Made by a program: the position numbers and the translations under genes. From positions 1-22,577 of the forward strand of contig DAVZHM010000021.1 in assembly GCA_052273845.1 (NCBI GenBank): 22,577 bases of DNA, read 5' to 3'. This stretch comes from Fimenecus sp052273845. GTDB taxonomy: Bacteria; Bacillota; Clostridia; Oscillospirales; Acutalibacteraceae. Within the stretch, counting starts at the first letter, position 1. Each line of letters starts with the position of its first letter. Under the pieces are notes generated by a model that was not told where the DNA came from, searched no databases, and was given only the letters and a program-made list of their open reading frames with translations. This document shows, one piece after another, positions 6,888-14,213 of this stretch.

Positions 6888-7907
6888 TTATTCGCCTTTC
6901 ATTTCCAGCAATTTTACTTTGCCTCTGAAAGCATCTTCGCTGACTTTGATGGAATCGAAAATCGCCGCTTTGATGTCATCCTCGGTAACGCCCAATTCCA
7001 AGCAATCTTTTTGTTCGGTGAAGATGTTCAAGTCCATAATATAGGGGAGGAACATCGGGTCCATACCGCTTTCAATGCCGCGTGCGGCATAGTCTTTCAC
7101 TACTTTGCCCATGCCCATTTTCATCATCCACGGTGCCACGGTAACAACTTTTCTGCCTTTCATACCGCGTGCTTCAAAGACGATAGCAAGGAACTCTTTC
7201 CAGGTCATATTGTACATACCGATTTTGAAAGCACGGAAGCCGCCGACTTCTTTTTCAACAGCGCCTGCAATCGCCTGACCGACCTGACGAACGGTAAGCA
7301 TGGTGGTGCCGCCCTTCGGATACATCGTGAAGGGCCATTTGTCCATAAACTCAATCTGCTCAATGAGGATAACCCAAACAGGTTTTCTGCCGGGCTGTGT
7401 GCCGAAAATGTAGGGCAGTTCCAAAACGGAAACGTCAAAGTTTTCGTCGGCATATTTCTCGCAGACCTTTTCCTGGTCAATACGGCTCTTAATGTAGGGG
7501 TTCTTTTCGCAAATCGGCATATCGGTGCGCTCTTTGGCAAGCCAGCTGAAGTACGAACCAAGCACGACTGCGCGTTTTAACCCTGCCTCTTTGCAAAGGG
7601 GAAGAATTCTCTCAAGCGGCGCAATGTTATATTTGTAATAGGCGTCATAAACGGGCGCGGGGCATTCCTTACGCTCGTCAATGCCCGCGGCGAATACGAA
7701 GCAATCGCAGCCTTTGAGCATTTCGCGGATTTCGTCATCCGACATTTCATTGATGTTTTGGAAAATCAATTCCATTTCTTTCGGAATGGGTGCGCCTTCG
7801 GGGAGAGGAGGAAGCGCAACGCTTTTGACCTCGTGCCCTCTCTCGATGAGGATTCTGGCAGCTTCACAGCCCAAAAGGCCTGTACCGCCGATCATAAATA
7901 CTTTCAT
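6888..7907 (-). CDS. NAD(P)-dependent epimerase/dehydratase, extended SDR family
   Basis: ATG at 7907 follows GGAGGT by 6 bases, which gives 339 residues. The N-terminus MKVFMIGGTGLLG contains the GxxGxxG Rossmann fingerprint (residues 7-13), followed by an SDR-like strand order (GCDCFVFAAG, RAVVLGSYFSW, VSVLELPYIFG). The usual catalytic Tyr-x-x-x-Lys appears as Y-I-K-S-R, so the Lys is replaced or shifted. A conserved C-terminal part (about 240-330) includes TWKEFLAIVFEARG. Such proteins act on nucleotide sugars, isoprenoid or flavonoid-like substrates; the substrate cannot be assigned here. The gene has its own promoter (7991-8019) and a ~77-base leader and ends at the shared terminator. 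Confidence 0.85.
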   Translation of the reverse strand: MKVFMIGGTGLLGCEAARILIERGHEVKSVALPPLPEGAPIPKEMELIFQNINEMSDDEIREMLKGCDCFVFAAGIDERKECPAPVYDAYYKYNIAPLERILPLCKEAGLKRAVVLGSYFSWLAKERTDMPICEKNPYIKSRIDQEKVCEKYADENFDVSVLELPYIFGTQPGRKPVWVILIEQIEFMDKWPFTMYPKGGTTMLTVRQVGQAIAGAVEKEVGGFRAFKIGMYNMTWKEFLAIVFEARGMKGRKVVTVAPWMMKMGMGKVVKDYAARGIESGMDPMFLPYIMDLNIFTEQKDCLELGVTEDDIKAAIFDSIKVSEDAFRGKVKLLEMKGE

Positions 7908-7990
7908 ACATTTACCTCCGTTTTTCACAAAAATCAGCGGGCATAACGGAAAATTGCGCCGTTTTCCATTGATTCCCACAAATTATATTC

Positions 7991-8019
7991 AGTATAGCAC
8001 ACCTGCGCGGGAATTTCAA
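7991..8019 (-). promoter_or_regulatory. Promoter of the SDR gene
   Basis: On the minus strand TTGAAA (8014-8019), 17 bases and TATACT (7991-7996). A second A+T box TATAAT lies just downstream. It predicts a start near 7984 and an untranslated leader of about 77 bases. Confidence 0.75.
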
Positions 8020-8064
8020 CCAAAAGTGAACGCAGATTTACCGAAAAATCAAATTTTCTCCGCC

Positions 8065-8093
8065 TTGACAAAACTCAAAAAACCGCTTACTAT
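8065..8093 (+). promoter_or_regulatory. Promoter of queH
   Basis: Consensus TTGACA (8065-8070), 17-base spacer and TACTAT (8088-8093, weaker). It predicts a start near 8100, about 30 bases before the queH ATG. It diverges from the SDR promoter. Confidence 0.7.
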
Positions 8094-8129
8094 GAAAGTA
8101 GAAAAGAACTTGCAATACAGAGGTATCCG

Positions 8130-8753
8130 ATGAAAACCAATTATCAAACCGAAATGGAAAAGGAAATTGCCCGCTTGCCGCAAAACACGCGCCCAATGCT
8201 GTTGTTACAGTGCTGTTGCGCGCCGTGCTCAAGTGCGGTGTTGGAAACGCTCGTAAAAAATTTTGATGTCACAGTGTATTTTTATAATCCGAATATCCAC
8301 CCGCAGGCGGAGTACGAAAAACGCCTTTTACAATTCCCAAAACTGCTTTCAGCAGAAATTTACCAAACGGTAAAAACGCTGGACGCGCCCTATAATCCCG
8401 AAGCTTTTTTCGATGCGGTCAAGGGGTTGGAAAATGAACCCGAAGGCGGCGCGCGCTGTACCGAATGTTTTAAATTGCGCTTGTCGCAAACCGCAAAAAC
8501 GGCAAAAGAAATGGGTTTTGATTATTTCACCACAACGCTTACCGTCAGCCCCCACAAAAACGCCGCACTGTTAAACGAAATTGGCTTGCAACTCGAAAAA
8601 CAATACGGCGTACGCTTTTTGATGTCGGATTTTAAAAAGAAAGAAGGCTACAAACGGTCGATTGAACTGTCAAAAGCGTTTGACCTCTACCGCCAAACCG
8701 ATTGCGGCTGTATTTTCTCCAAACGCGATGTAAGCGGCGAAAACGCCGATTAA
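8130..8753 (+). CDS. queH: Epoxyqueuosine reductase QueH
   Basis: QueH is the non-cobalamin enzyme that reduces epoxyqueuosine to queuosine in the wobble position of tRNAs with GUN anticodons. This 207-residue protein has the iron-sulfur and structural Cys motifs of the family: LLLQCCCAPCSS (C29, C30, C33), then FYNPNIHPQAEYEKR, RCTECFKLRL (C110, C113), TTLTVSPHKN, DFKKKEGYKRS and, near the C-terminus, YRQ followed by DCGCIFS. All of the expected Cys residues are present; the usual Y/D before CGC is shifted by one residue (RQTDCGC). ATG at 8130 has AGAGGT 7 bases upstream. It is monocistronic; its stop codon overlaps the stop of the convergent FkbM gene. Confidence 0.93.
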   Translation: MKTNYQTEMEKEIARLPQNTRPMLLLQCCCAPCSSAVLETLVKNFDVTVYFYNPNIHPQAEYEKRLLQFPKLLSAEIYQTVKTLDAPYNPEAFFDAVKGLENEPEGGARCTECFKLRLSQTAKTAKEMGFDYFTTTLTVSPHKNAALLNEIGLQLEKQYGVRFLMSDFKKKEGYKRSIELSKAFDLYRQTDCGCIFSKRDVSGENAD

Positions 8754-9820
8754 ACACAATAATAATTCAAATCCCAAAACGGCACATACGGGTGCTTGCG
8801 CAAATAAATTTTGTATGTAGGATTGATTCGGTTAATCAGCCGCGGTATTGCAAAAATATCGCGGCTTTTGTGATACGCGGCGATGTTTAACTTCGGCTTT
8901 TGTGTTTGCAGCGTTTCTTTTGCACCGAGGAGCATTTCGCACTCCAACCCCTCAATATCCGCTTTTAAATAGGTGCATTTTTGTTTCGCTTTCAGCGCGT
9001 CCACGGTGAAACAAGGCACCGTTTTCCCCAATTTCGTTGCCGCGTTGTGCCGCCCGTCGCCCGAAAATGTGCGCGAGCCGCAGGTGTCGGCAACACACGC
9101 TTCTATAAGTTTCGCGTTTTGCATATTTTCGCAGTACGCGGTCAGTTTTTCAAAACTCTTTCGGTTCGGCTCCACCGCCGTTACCGAAGCGTACTGCCCG
9201 TTTGTATAGTGCAAAAATTCCGCAACCGTGTCGCCGCGGTATGCGCCGAGGTCTAAATACTGTTCGTCCTGCCCCAGACGCAAAATCTTATGGAACGCCT
9301 CGTTTTTTTCGGTGTCGCTTGCCCATAAATAGGGGAGTTTCCCTGTGATTTGAAACAGCAGAAAATTGCGATAGACAATTTTTGACTGCGCGTCTGCGAG
9401 CAAGTCAAAACTTTCTGCAATTTCATCGCGGTGTGCCGAAAGGAATGCGCGGTCAAAGCGTTCTTCGCCGTATACAGGCACGCACGGTACGCGCACAAAA
9501 TGCGCTTGCTCCAACGCGTGAAACCGCGCCAAAACCTCTGTTCTTGATGAACCGAACCCCAACGCAACCGCGAAATCCCCGAAAGTATTTTTCGCCTCGC
9601 TGTATCGAAGCACGGGAAAGCCGCGAAAAGTGCGTGTGCGCGCAAAATCGTCGCTCGCAAACACACCCCCAAGGGGAAGCGCGTATTTTTGAAAGTCATC
9701 TAAGATTTTATCCGCGCCGTTTCCCGTTCCATAGAGCAAAATCGGCAAATCGGTGCGGGAAAAAGCTTCCCACACCGATTCGGTTTCTAAAATCTCATAA
9801 AGTTGTAAATCGTTTTGCAT
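8750..9820 (-). CDS. FkbM-family methyltransferase with an N-terminal nucleotide-binding-like domain
   Basis: The 356-residue protein starts with a Rossmann-like segment (ILLYGTGNGADKIL, about residues 27-40) of the sort found in front of many Clostridia FkbM proteins. The methyltransferase domain begins near residue 190 (YLDLGAYRGDTV, the SAM-binding loop) and continues with VTAVEPNRKSFEKL, YLKADIEGLECEMLLGA and a C-terminal HPYVPFWDLNYYC block. The family O-methylates sugars or polyketides; the acceptor here is unknown. ATG at 9820 lies inside the DUF1643 gene (26-base overlap), and only a weak ribosome site is visible, so translational coupling is likely. Its stop shares TTAA with the queH stop. 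It is the last gene of the upp-DUF1643-FkbM unit. Confidence 0.88.
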   Translation of the reverse strand: MQNDLQLYEILETESVWEAFSRTDLPILLYGTGNGADKILDDFQKYALPLGGVFASDDFARTRTFRGFPVLRYSEAKNTFGDFAVALGFGSSRTEVLARFHALEQAHFVRVPCVPVYGEERFDRAFLSAHRDEIAESFDLLADAQSKIVYRNFLLFQITGKLPYLWASDTEKNEAFHKILRLGQDEQYLDLGAYRGDTVAEFLHYTNGQYASVTAVEPNRKSFEKLTAYCENMQNAKLIEACVADTCGSRTFSGDGRHNAATKLGKTVPCFTVDALKAKQKCTYLKADIEGLECEMLLGAKETLQTQKPKLNIAAYHKSRDIFAIPRLINRINPTYKIYLRKHPYVPFWDLNYYCV

Positions 9821-10421
9821 AATTCACCATATCGAAATCGTCTAACGGACTGTCTTTTTTCAAATACAGCGGGTGATGCGGGTGTCCTTTTACGGAGATT
9901 TTTCCCGCCGAGACCCAATGTGCGTTGTGGCTGTTTCCGACTTCAATAATTTCCCGCAGACACAAATTTAAGTATTTGCGTTTTTCCACAATATTGCCCC
10001 ACGCCGCCCAAACCGTCGGGCGTTCTCCTTTGCAAAGGCGCAAAGCGTATTCAAACGCTTTTTTGTTTTCCTCATGCAAATGCGCATTGAAATTGCGCTC
10101 CATATCGTCGGGATTCGTCGCGCGCTGTGCATAGACATTGAGCATAATAAAACTGTCAAATCCGTTATGCAGGGCGATGCGCTCTGCGGATTTCAGCGTG
10201 TTGTCGAGCGCGTCGGGCGCGGCGGTGGAGGGGTTAATGCCGTAGCAAATCAGCGGATTTTCTCCACGCGTGCCGAGTATGTAACGGTATTCCTCATACT
10301 GATTCGGCACGAACAGCCATTTTTGCACATCGTACGCTTTTGCAGGAAGCAATGCGCGCTTGAGTGCGGGAGCGAAATCCGTAACTTCAATCTCGTTGGT
10401 TTCGCAAAGCGGAATATGCAT
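9795..10421 (-). CDS. DUF1643 domain-containing protein
   Basis: The 208-residue protein has the DUF1643 core: YRYILGTRGENPLICYGINP followed by STAAP...DNTLKSAERIA, GFDSFIMLNVYAQRATNPDDM, and the C-terminal GHPHHPLYL. The family has no proven biochemical role; its members are often found near mobile or nucleotide-related genes. ATG at 10421 follows AAGGAG by 7 bases. It starts 19 bases after the upp stop and overlaps the following FkbM gene, so the three are co-transcribed. A link to pyrimidine salvage is only positional. Confidence 0.88.
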   Translation of the reverse strand: MHIPLCETNEIEVTDFAPALKRALLPAKAYDVQKWLFVPNQYEEYRYILGTRGENPLICYGINPSTAAPDALDNTLKSAERIALHNGFDSFIMLNVYAQRATNPDDMERNFNAHLHEENKKAFEYALRLCKGERPTVWAAWGNIVEKRKYLNLCLREIIEVGNSHNAHWVSAGKISVKGHPHHPLYLKKDSPLDDFDMVNYAKRFTTL

Positions 10422-10440
10422 AGTTTACTCCTTTTTGCGG

Positions 10441-11115
10441 TTACGGTTTTGCCGGTCTTGCGGGTTTGTAACTGCAAGTGCCGCAAATGCGGTCGCCCGC
10501 GTCGCCTGCGGCGGTCACAATGTAACCGTCTTTATTTAAACCGCCGGGGATATATTTCGCGGCGTAGATTTTCACATCGGGATGCTTTTCGTATAAGAGT
10601 TTCACACCGACATCCGATGCAAAAATGCACATCACCTTAATCTCTTCGCAACCCTCTTTTTTGAGGTAGTCAATCGCGGCGTCCACACTGCCGCCGGTTG
10701 CAAGTGCCGGGTCTACAATCATTACCGGTCCTTTGGTAATGTCTACGGGCATCTTGTAGTAATAGGTAACAGGTTTTAAGGTCTCCTGGTCACGGTAAAG
10801 ACCGATATGCCCCACTTTTGCTGTCGGCGAAAGGCGGCGAAGCCCCTCGACCATGCCAAGCCCCGCGCGAAGAATCGGTACAATCGTAAAGTCCTCGGCA
10901 AGAACAGGGGAGTCAAAATCGGCAAGCGGTGCTTGAATGGGTACATTTTTGGTCTTTAAATCTTTTAACGCTTCAAAGCCCATAAGCATCGTAAGTTCAT
11001 CAACGATTTCGCAAAATTCCTTGGAGCCTGTGTTGATGTCGCAAAGATGCGTAACCTTGTGCGCAACCAAAGGGTGAGCGTTAAAGCTGGTGAGGTTTTT
11101 TGTAAATTCTTCCAT
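10441..11115 (-). CDS. upp: Uracil phosphoribosyltransferase
   Basis: Upp makes UMP from uracil and PRPP. This 224-residue protein has the family blocks: VPILRAGLGMVEGL (about 79-92), GLYRDQETLKPVTYYYKMP, the PRPP loop MIVDPALATGGS (about 133-144) and, at the uracil site, GYIVTAAGDAGDR, where the more usual text is PGLGDAGDR. The C-terminus is a little longer than usual and ends in a Cys/Lys/Pro-rich tail. ATG at 11115 is preceded by GAGGAA. Its promoter lies back to back with that of pyrR. Together with the PyrR gene and the uracil permease it forms a pyrimidine salvage neighbourhood. Confidence 0.95.
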   Translation of the reverse strand: MEEFTKNLTSFNAHPLVAHKVTHLCDINTGSKEFCEIVDELTMLMGFEALKDLKTKNVPIQAPLADFDSPVLAEDFTIVPILRAGLGMVEGLRRLSPTAKVGHIGLYRDQETLKPVTYYYKMPVDITKGPVMIVDPALATGGSVDAAIDYLKKEGCEEIKVMCIFASDVGVKLLYEKHPDVKIYAAKYIPGGLNKDGYIVTAAGDAGDRICGTCSYKPARPAKP

Positions 11116-11144
11116 ATCGATTCCTCGTTTTCACTATTTTTCCC

Positions 11145-11173
11145 ATAATAGCACATTATTTCGTCTTTGACAA
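11145..11173 (-). promoter_or_regulatory. Promoter of upp-DUF1643-FkbM
   Basis: On the minus strand TTGTCA (11168-11173), 17 bases and TATTAT (11145-11150), about 30 bases upstream of the upp ATG. The leader is too short for an attenuator. Confidence 0.75.
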
Positions 11174-11209
11174 GTGCGTTCCCGCCAACTTCTTGCGTGC
11201 GTGTCTCGG

Positions 11210-11238
11210 TTGACAGATAATTTCGGCTATGCTATACT
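11210..11238 (+). promoter_or_regulatory. Promoter of pyrR
   Basis: Consensus TTGACA (11210-11215), 17 bases and TATACT (11233-11238) with an extended -10 TGC in front. Transcription should start near 11245, so the leader is only about 20 bases long and cannot hold a PyrR-type attenuator. Confidence 0.85.
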
Positions 11239-11268
11239 TTTTTCAGCAAAAAAGAGGTGTTTATAGTG

Positions 11269-11835
11269 ATGGAAAACCGACAAAATCGCCTGGAAACCAA
11301 GGTGCAAGTGTTAGACGCGGCGGCGGTCAATCGGGCGTTGATGCGAATTTCCTATGAAATAGTGGAAAAGTGCGCCGACCTGTCCAACCTTATGTTGGTC
11401 GGTATTCGCACAAGGGGTGTGCCGATTGCACAAATCATTGCCGCGAACATTCAAAAAAACAGCGGCGTTACCGTTCCCGTCGGCTCGTTGGATATTACTT
11501 TTTACCGTGATGACCTTGAAAAAATCGACGAGTCCCCGAAATTGAGCGACACAAAAATCGACGGGGATATAACCGGCAAAGAAATCGTTTTGGTAGACGA
11601 TGTGCTGTATACAGGGCGCACGGTACGGGCGGCAATCGACGCTTTATTTTCTGTGGGCAGACCGGGAAAAATCCGTTTGGCGGTTTTGGTGGACCGCGGG
11701 CACAGGGAATTGCCTATCCGCCCCGATTATGTGGGAAAAAATATCCCGACCGCGCTTACAGAGGTTATCAAAGTGCATATTGACGCCACGGACAACAAAA
11801 CGGGCGTGGATATTTGTAAGGTAATACGAGATTGA
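11269..11835 (+). CDS. pyrR: Bifunctional pyr operon regulator/uracil phosphoribosyltransferase PyrR
   Basis: PyrR binds pyrimidine-gene mRNA in the presence of UMP/UTP and promotes termination; it also has weak uracil phosphoribosyltransferase activity. The 188-residue protein shows VGIRTRGVPIAQ, DITFYRDDL, the PRPP motif VLVDDVLYTGRTVRAAIDAL and LAVLVDRGHRELPIRPDYVGKN, all characteristic of the family. ATG at 11269 is chosen; GTG at 11266 is equally near the AGAGGTG ribosome site. It diverges from upp, is followed 15 bases later by a DUF523 gene, and is not part of a de novo pyrimidine operon in this window. The nearest candidate target is the leader of the permease at 12543. Confidence 0.95.
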   Translation: MENRQNRLETKVQVLDAAAVNRALMRISYEIVEKCADLSNLMLVGIRTRGVPIAQIIAANIQKNSGVTVPVGSLDITFYRDDLEKIDESPKLSDTKIDGDITGKEIVLVDDVLYTGRTVRAAIDALFSVGRPGKIRLAVLVDRGHRELPIRPDYVGKNIPTALTEVIKVHIDATDNKTGVDICKVIRD

Positions 11836-11850
11836 AAATAGGTGAAAACA

Positions 11851-12315
11851 ATGGCAAAAATAGTAGTAAGCGGATGCCTTTTCGGCTGTGACTGCCGTTA
11901 CAAAGGTGATAACTGCAAAAACGACGCGCTTTTGGCGCTTGCAAAACAGCATACGCTCGTTCCCGTCTGCCCCGAACAACTCGGCGGGCTTGCTACGCCG
12001 CGCAATCCGGCTGAAATCTGCGGCGATAAGGTTATGTCCAATGCCGGAAAAGATGTGACTGCCGAGTATAAGAAAGGTGCCGAAACCGCGCTGTATATTG
12101 CAAAAACCGTGGGCGCAGATGTCGCCGTGCTTAAGGCGAACAGCCCTTCCTGCGGAAAAGGCGTGATTTATGACGGCACTTTTACGGGGGCGAAGACGGT
12201 CGGTGACGGTGTAACCGCCAAACTGTTCGCCGCATCCGGGATACAGGTGTTTACCGAAAACGAAATCGATGAACTGACGGCATTTTTGGACGAAAATCAG
12301 AATTTATCGGTGTAA
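11851..12315 (+). CDS. DUF523 domain-containing protein
   Basis: The 154-residue protein has the DUF523 pattern: SGCLFGCDCRYKGDNCKND at the N-terminus, PVCPEQLGGLATPRNPAEI, and ANSPSCGKG about residue 100. The conserved Cys residues suggest a metal or Fe-S site; the family has no established reaction. ATG at 11851 follows AGGTG by 6 bases; a GTG nine bases earlier is in frame but sits on that ribosome site. It is co-transcribed with pyrR (15-base gap) and ends just before the permease promoter. Confidence 0.88.
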   Translation: MAKIVVSGCLFGCDCRYKGDNCKNDALLALAKQHTLVPVCPEQLGGLATPRNPAEICGDKVMSNAGKDVTAEYKKGAETALYIAKTVGADVAVLKANSPSCGKGVIYDGTFTGAKTVGDGVTAKLFAASGIQVFTENEIDELTAFLDENQNLSV

Positions 12316-12334
12316 AAATCTTTTTTTGCCAATT

Positions 12335-12364
12335 TCGGATTTTTATTGACAAAATCCGATTTCT
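12335..12364 (+). terminator. Hairpin after DUF523 that overlaps the permease -35 box
   Basis: A perfect 9-bp inverted repeat (TCGGATTTT at 12335-12343 with AAAATCCGA at 12351-12359) has a 7-base loop that holds TTGAC of the next promoter. It is followed by TTTCTTG, so it could end the pyrR-DUF523 transcript weakly; as DNA it could instead be an operator on the -35 box. Confidence 0.45.
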
Positions 12365-12375
12365 TGTGCTATACT
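12346..12375 (+). promoter_or_regulatory. Promoter of the uracil/xanthine permease
   Basis: TTGACA (12346-12351), an 18-base spacer and TATACT (12370-12375) with extended TGC. It predicts a start near 12382 and a leader of about 160 bases before the ATG at 12543. Confidence 0.85.
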
Positions 12376-12381
12376 ACATTC

Positions 12382-12510
12382 AAATTGCGGCAATCTTTAA
12401 ATTCGATACAGAGATATCGACAAGATGCATGTGAGGCATACTTTGCAATAGGGCTGTTTTATGTTGCATATGAACCTTGTCTGTCTGTACGGGCAAGGTT
12501 CTTTTTATTG
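12382..12510 (+). promoter_or_regulatory. Transcription-attenuation leader of the permease, PyrR-like
   Basis: The leader holds an intrinsic terminator (12472-12509) upstream of the ribosome site. Alternative pairing is visible: GACAAG (12419-12424) can pair with CTTGTC (12476-12481) inside the terminator's 5' arm, aided by ATGCA/TGCAT. Two upstream hairpins could act as anti-antiterminators. Hairpin A (12404-12419) is CGATA-CAGAGA-TATCG; its loop fits the CNGNGA part of the PyrR consensus. Hairpin B (12425-12439) pairs ATGC with GCAT and carries GTGAGGC, which fits the GNGAGGY part. Neither matches the full 14-base consensus, so PyrR control is an inference supported by the nearby pyrR and by the permease itself. 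An unrecognised ligand-binding leader is the alternative. Confidence 0.6.
12472..12509 (+). terminator. Leader terminator (attenuator) before the permease gene
   Basis: GAACCTTG (12472-12479) pairs perfectly with CAAGGTTC (12494-12501), and the stem can grow by TCT/GGG wobble pairs. TTTTTATT follows at once. It lies 33 bases before the permease start, and no gene ends between the promoter and this hairpin, so it must work on the permease transcript itself. Confidence 0.85.
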
Positions 12511-12542
12511 CATTGCCGGGAAAAATAAGGAGGAGTATTCAA

Positions 12543-14018
12543 ATGAAACTCATTTACGACATCGGCGACCGCCCGAAATTCAGCAAAACGCTGATTTTTG
12601 CATTCCAACAGATGATTGCAATTATGGCGGCAACACTGCTCGTGCCCATCTTGATGTCCACTTACGCGATGAGCAACGGCGAAACCTTGAGCTTTGACCC
12701 TGCGGCCGCGCTTTTCGGTGCAGGTATCGGCACCTTGGTTTACATTCTTTGCACCAAACGCAGAAGTCCCGTTTTCTTGGGGTCTTCATTCACCTTCCTC
12801 GGTGCGTATGCTTCCGTAATCGGTATGAATTACGGCTATTGGGGCGTGATAATCGGTATTACATTTGCAGGCCTTGTGTATGTTTTGCTTGCTGTTATCA
12901 TTAAACTTGTCGGCTCCGATTGGGTAAATAAACTGATGCCGGCCGTCATTATCGGGCCCATCGTTACCTTAATCGGTTTGTCGCTCTCGGGCACGGCTAC
13001 TTCTTGGATGTCCGGCAACGGCGGCAGTGATTACAGCCTTTTAACCATCCTCATCGGTGCAGTTACTTTCCTGACGATTGTGTTGGTTTCCGCCAAGGGT
13101 TCAAAAACATTGCGTCTGATTCCCTTTATCATTGGTGTCGGCGCAGGCTATATTCTTGCACTCGTATTTACCTTAATCGGTATGGCGGCAGATATCCCCG
13201 AATTGCAGGTTTTGAGCTTTGACGCATTCAAAGCGGCGTTTGAGCCGTTCGGCATCACTTCCATTGTAGATTATCCGAAATTCACCTTCCTCAAAGCCAT
13301 CACCGAGCATCCCGAAGGCGTTTTGCCGATTGACGGCGCGGCTTTGGGCAACATCGCAATGACCTTTGTGCCGATTGCGGTTGTTGAGCTTGCACAGCAT
13401 ATCGCAGACCATAAGAATTTGAGCTCGATTATCAACAAAGATTTGATTACCGACCCCGGCCTTGACAAAACCCTTGTAGGCGACGGTCTCGGCTCCGTCG
13501 TCGGCGGTTTGTTCGGCGGCGCGGCAAACACCACCTACGGTGAATCCATCGGCTGTGTTGCCATTACCGGGAACGCTTCCGTTGTTTCCATTATCACGGC
13601 TTCGTTCGGCTGCATGCTGCTTTCGTTCATCACGCCTTTTGTAGCGCTTATCAACTCCGTTCCGAAATGTGTTATGGGCGGCGCTTGCGTTGCACTGTAC
13701 GGATTTATCGCCGTATCGGGCTTGCAGATGCTCAAAAGAGTTGACCTTGGCAACAACAAAAACCTCTTTGTGGTCAGCGCGATTTTGGTCAGCGGTATCG
13801 GCGGCTTGTCCTTAAACTTCGGCAAAAACTCCGCAACCGGCGGCCCGTTGCTTACGATTACTGCACTTGCTACCGCGCTTATTTTCGGTATTATCACCAA
13901 CCTTGTTGTCAACGGCGGCAAAATGGGCACATGCGAAGAGGAAAGCCCCGACGCACTGTCCGGTGCAGCAGAAAATATGGGCAATGTTGAGTTTGAAGAT
14001 TCCAACAAAAAGAAGTAA
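12543..14018 (+). CDS. uraA: Uracil/xanthine permease, NCS2 family (UraA-like)
   Basis: ATG at 12543 follows AAGGAGGAG; upstream in-frame codons lie inside the leader terminator and are not coding. The 491-residue protein has about 14 hydrophobic helices and the NCS2 signatures: VFLGSSFTFLGAYAS in the TM3 area, VELAQHIADH (the substrate/proton Glu and the nearby His of TM8, about residue 285) and ANTTYGESIGCVAITG (TM10 Glu, about 335), followed by VMGGACVALYG. These features fit proton-coupled uptake of uracil or xanthine. The neighbourhood (upp, pyrR) and the attenuated leader favour uracil. The C-terminal tail is acidic and then Lys-rich. The transcript ends at a strong terminator. Confidence 0.9.
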   Translation: MKLIYDIGDRPKFSKTLIFAFQQMIAIMAATLLVPILMSTYAMSNGETLSFDPAAALFGAGIGTLVYILCTKRRSPVFLGSSFTFLGAYASVIGMNYGYWGVIIGITFAGLVYVLLAVIIKLVGSDWVNKLMPAVIIGPIVTLIGLSLSGTATSWMSGNGGSDYSLLTILIGAVTFLTIVLVSAKGSKTLRLIPFIIGVGAGYILALVFTLIGMAADIPELQVLSFDAFKAAFEPFGITSIVDYPKFTFLKAITEHPEGVLPIDGAALGNIAMTFVPIAVVELAQHIADHKNLSSIINKDLITDPGLDKTLVGDGLGSVVGGLFGGAANTTYGESIGCVAITGNASVVSIITASFGCMLLSFITPFVALINSVPKCVMGGACVALYGFIAVSGLQMLKRVDLGNNKNLFVVSAILVSGIGGLSLNFGKNSATGGPLLTITALATALIFGIITNLVVNGGKMGTCEEESPDALSGAAENMGNVEFEDSNKKK

Positions 14019-14048
14019 TGCGCTTCTGAAAAGCTATCTGTAATTACA

Positions 14049-14087
14049 AATCCCTCTTGATAGTTTGTGTCAAGAGGGATTTTTTTC
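14049..14087 (+). terminator. Intrinsic terminator after the permease gene
   Basis: A perfect 12-bp stem (AATCCCTCTTGA at 14049-14060 with TCAAGAGGGATT at 14070-14081), a 9-base loop, then TTTTT. Confidence 0.92.
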
Positions 14088-14137
14088 AGCTGTTTCTCTG
14101 AAAACGGACTTGTCTTTGTCTTTCGACTTTTTTTCCA

Positions 14138-14166
14138 TTGACAAAAACAACTTGTCTGTTTATAAT
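14138..14166 (+). promoter_or_regulatory. Consensus promoter of plsY
   Basis: TTGACA (14138-14143), exactly 17 bases, TATAAT (14161-14166): both boxes are fully consensus. Strong constitutive transcription is expected from about 14173. Confidence 0.9.
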
Positions 14167-14213
14167 ACCTTTTACATTTTAGAATTGTATCAAATTACAG
14201 GAGCGTTTTCCAT

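Noticed and set aside
12382..12510. Purine (xpt-type) riboswitch in the permease leader
   Set aside because: The conserved core and loop bases of the purine aptamer are not present.
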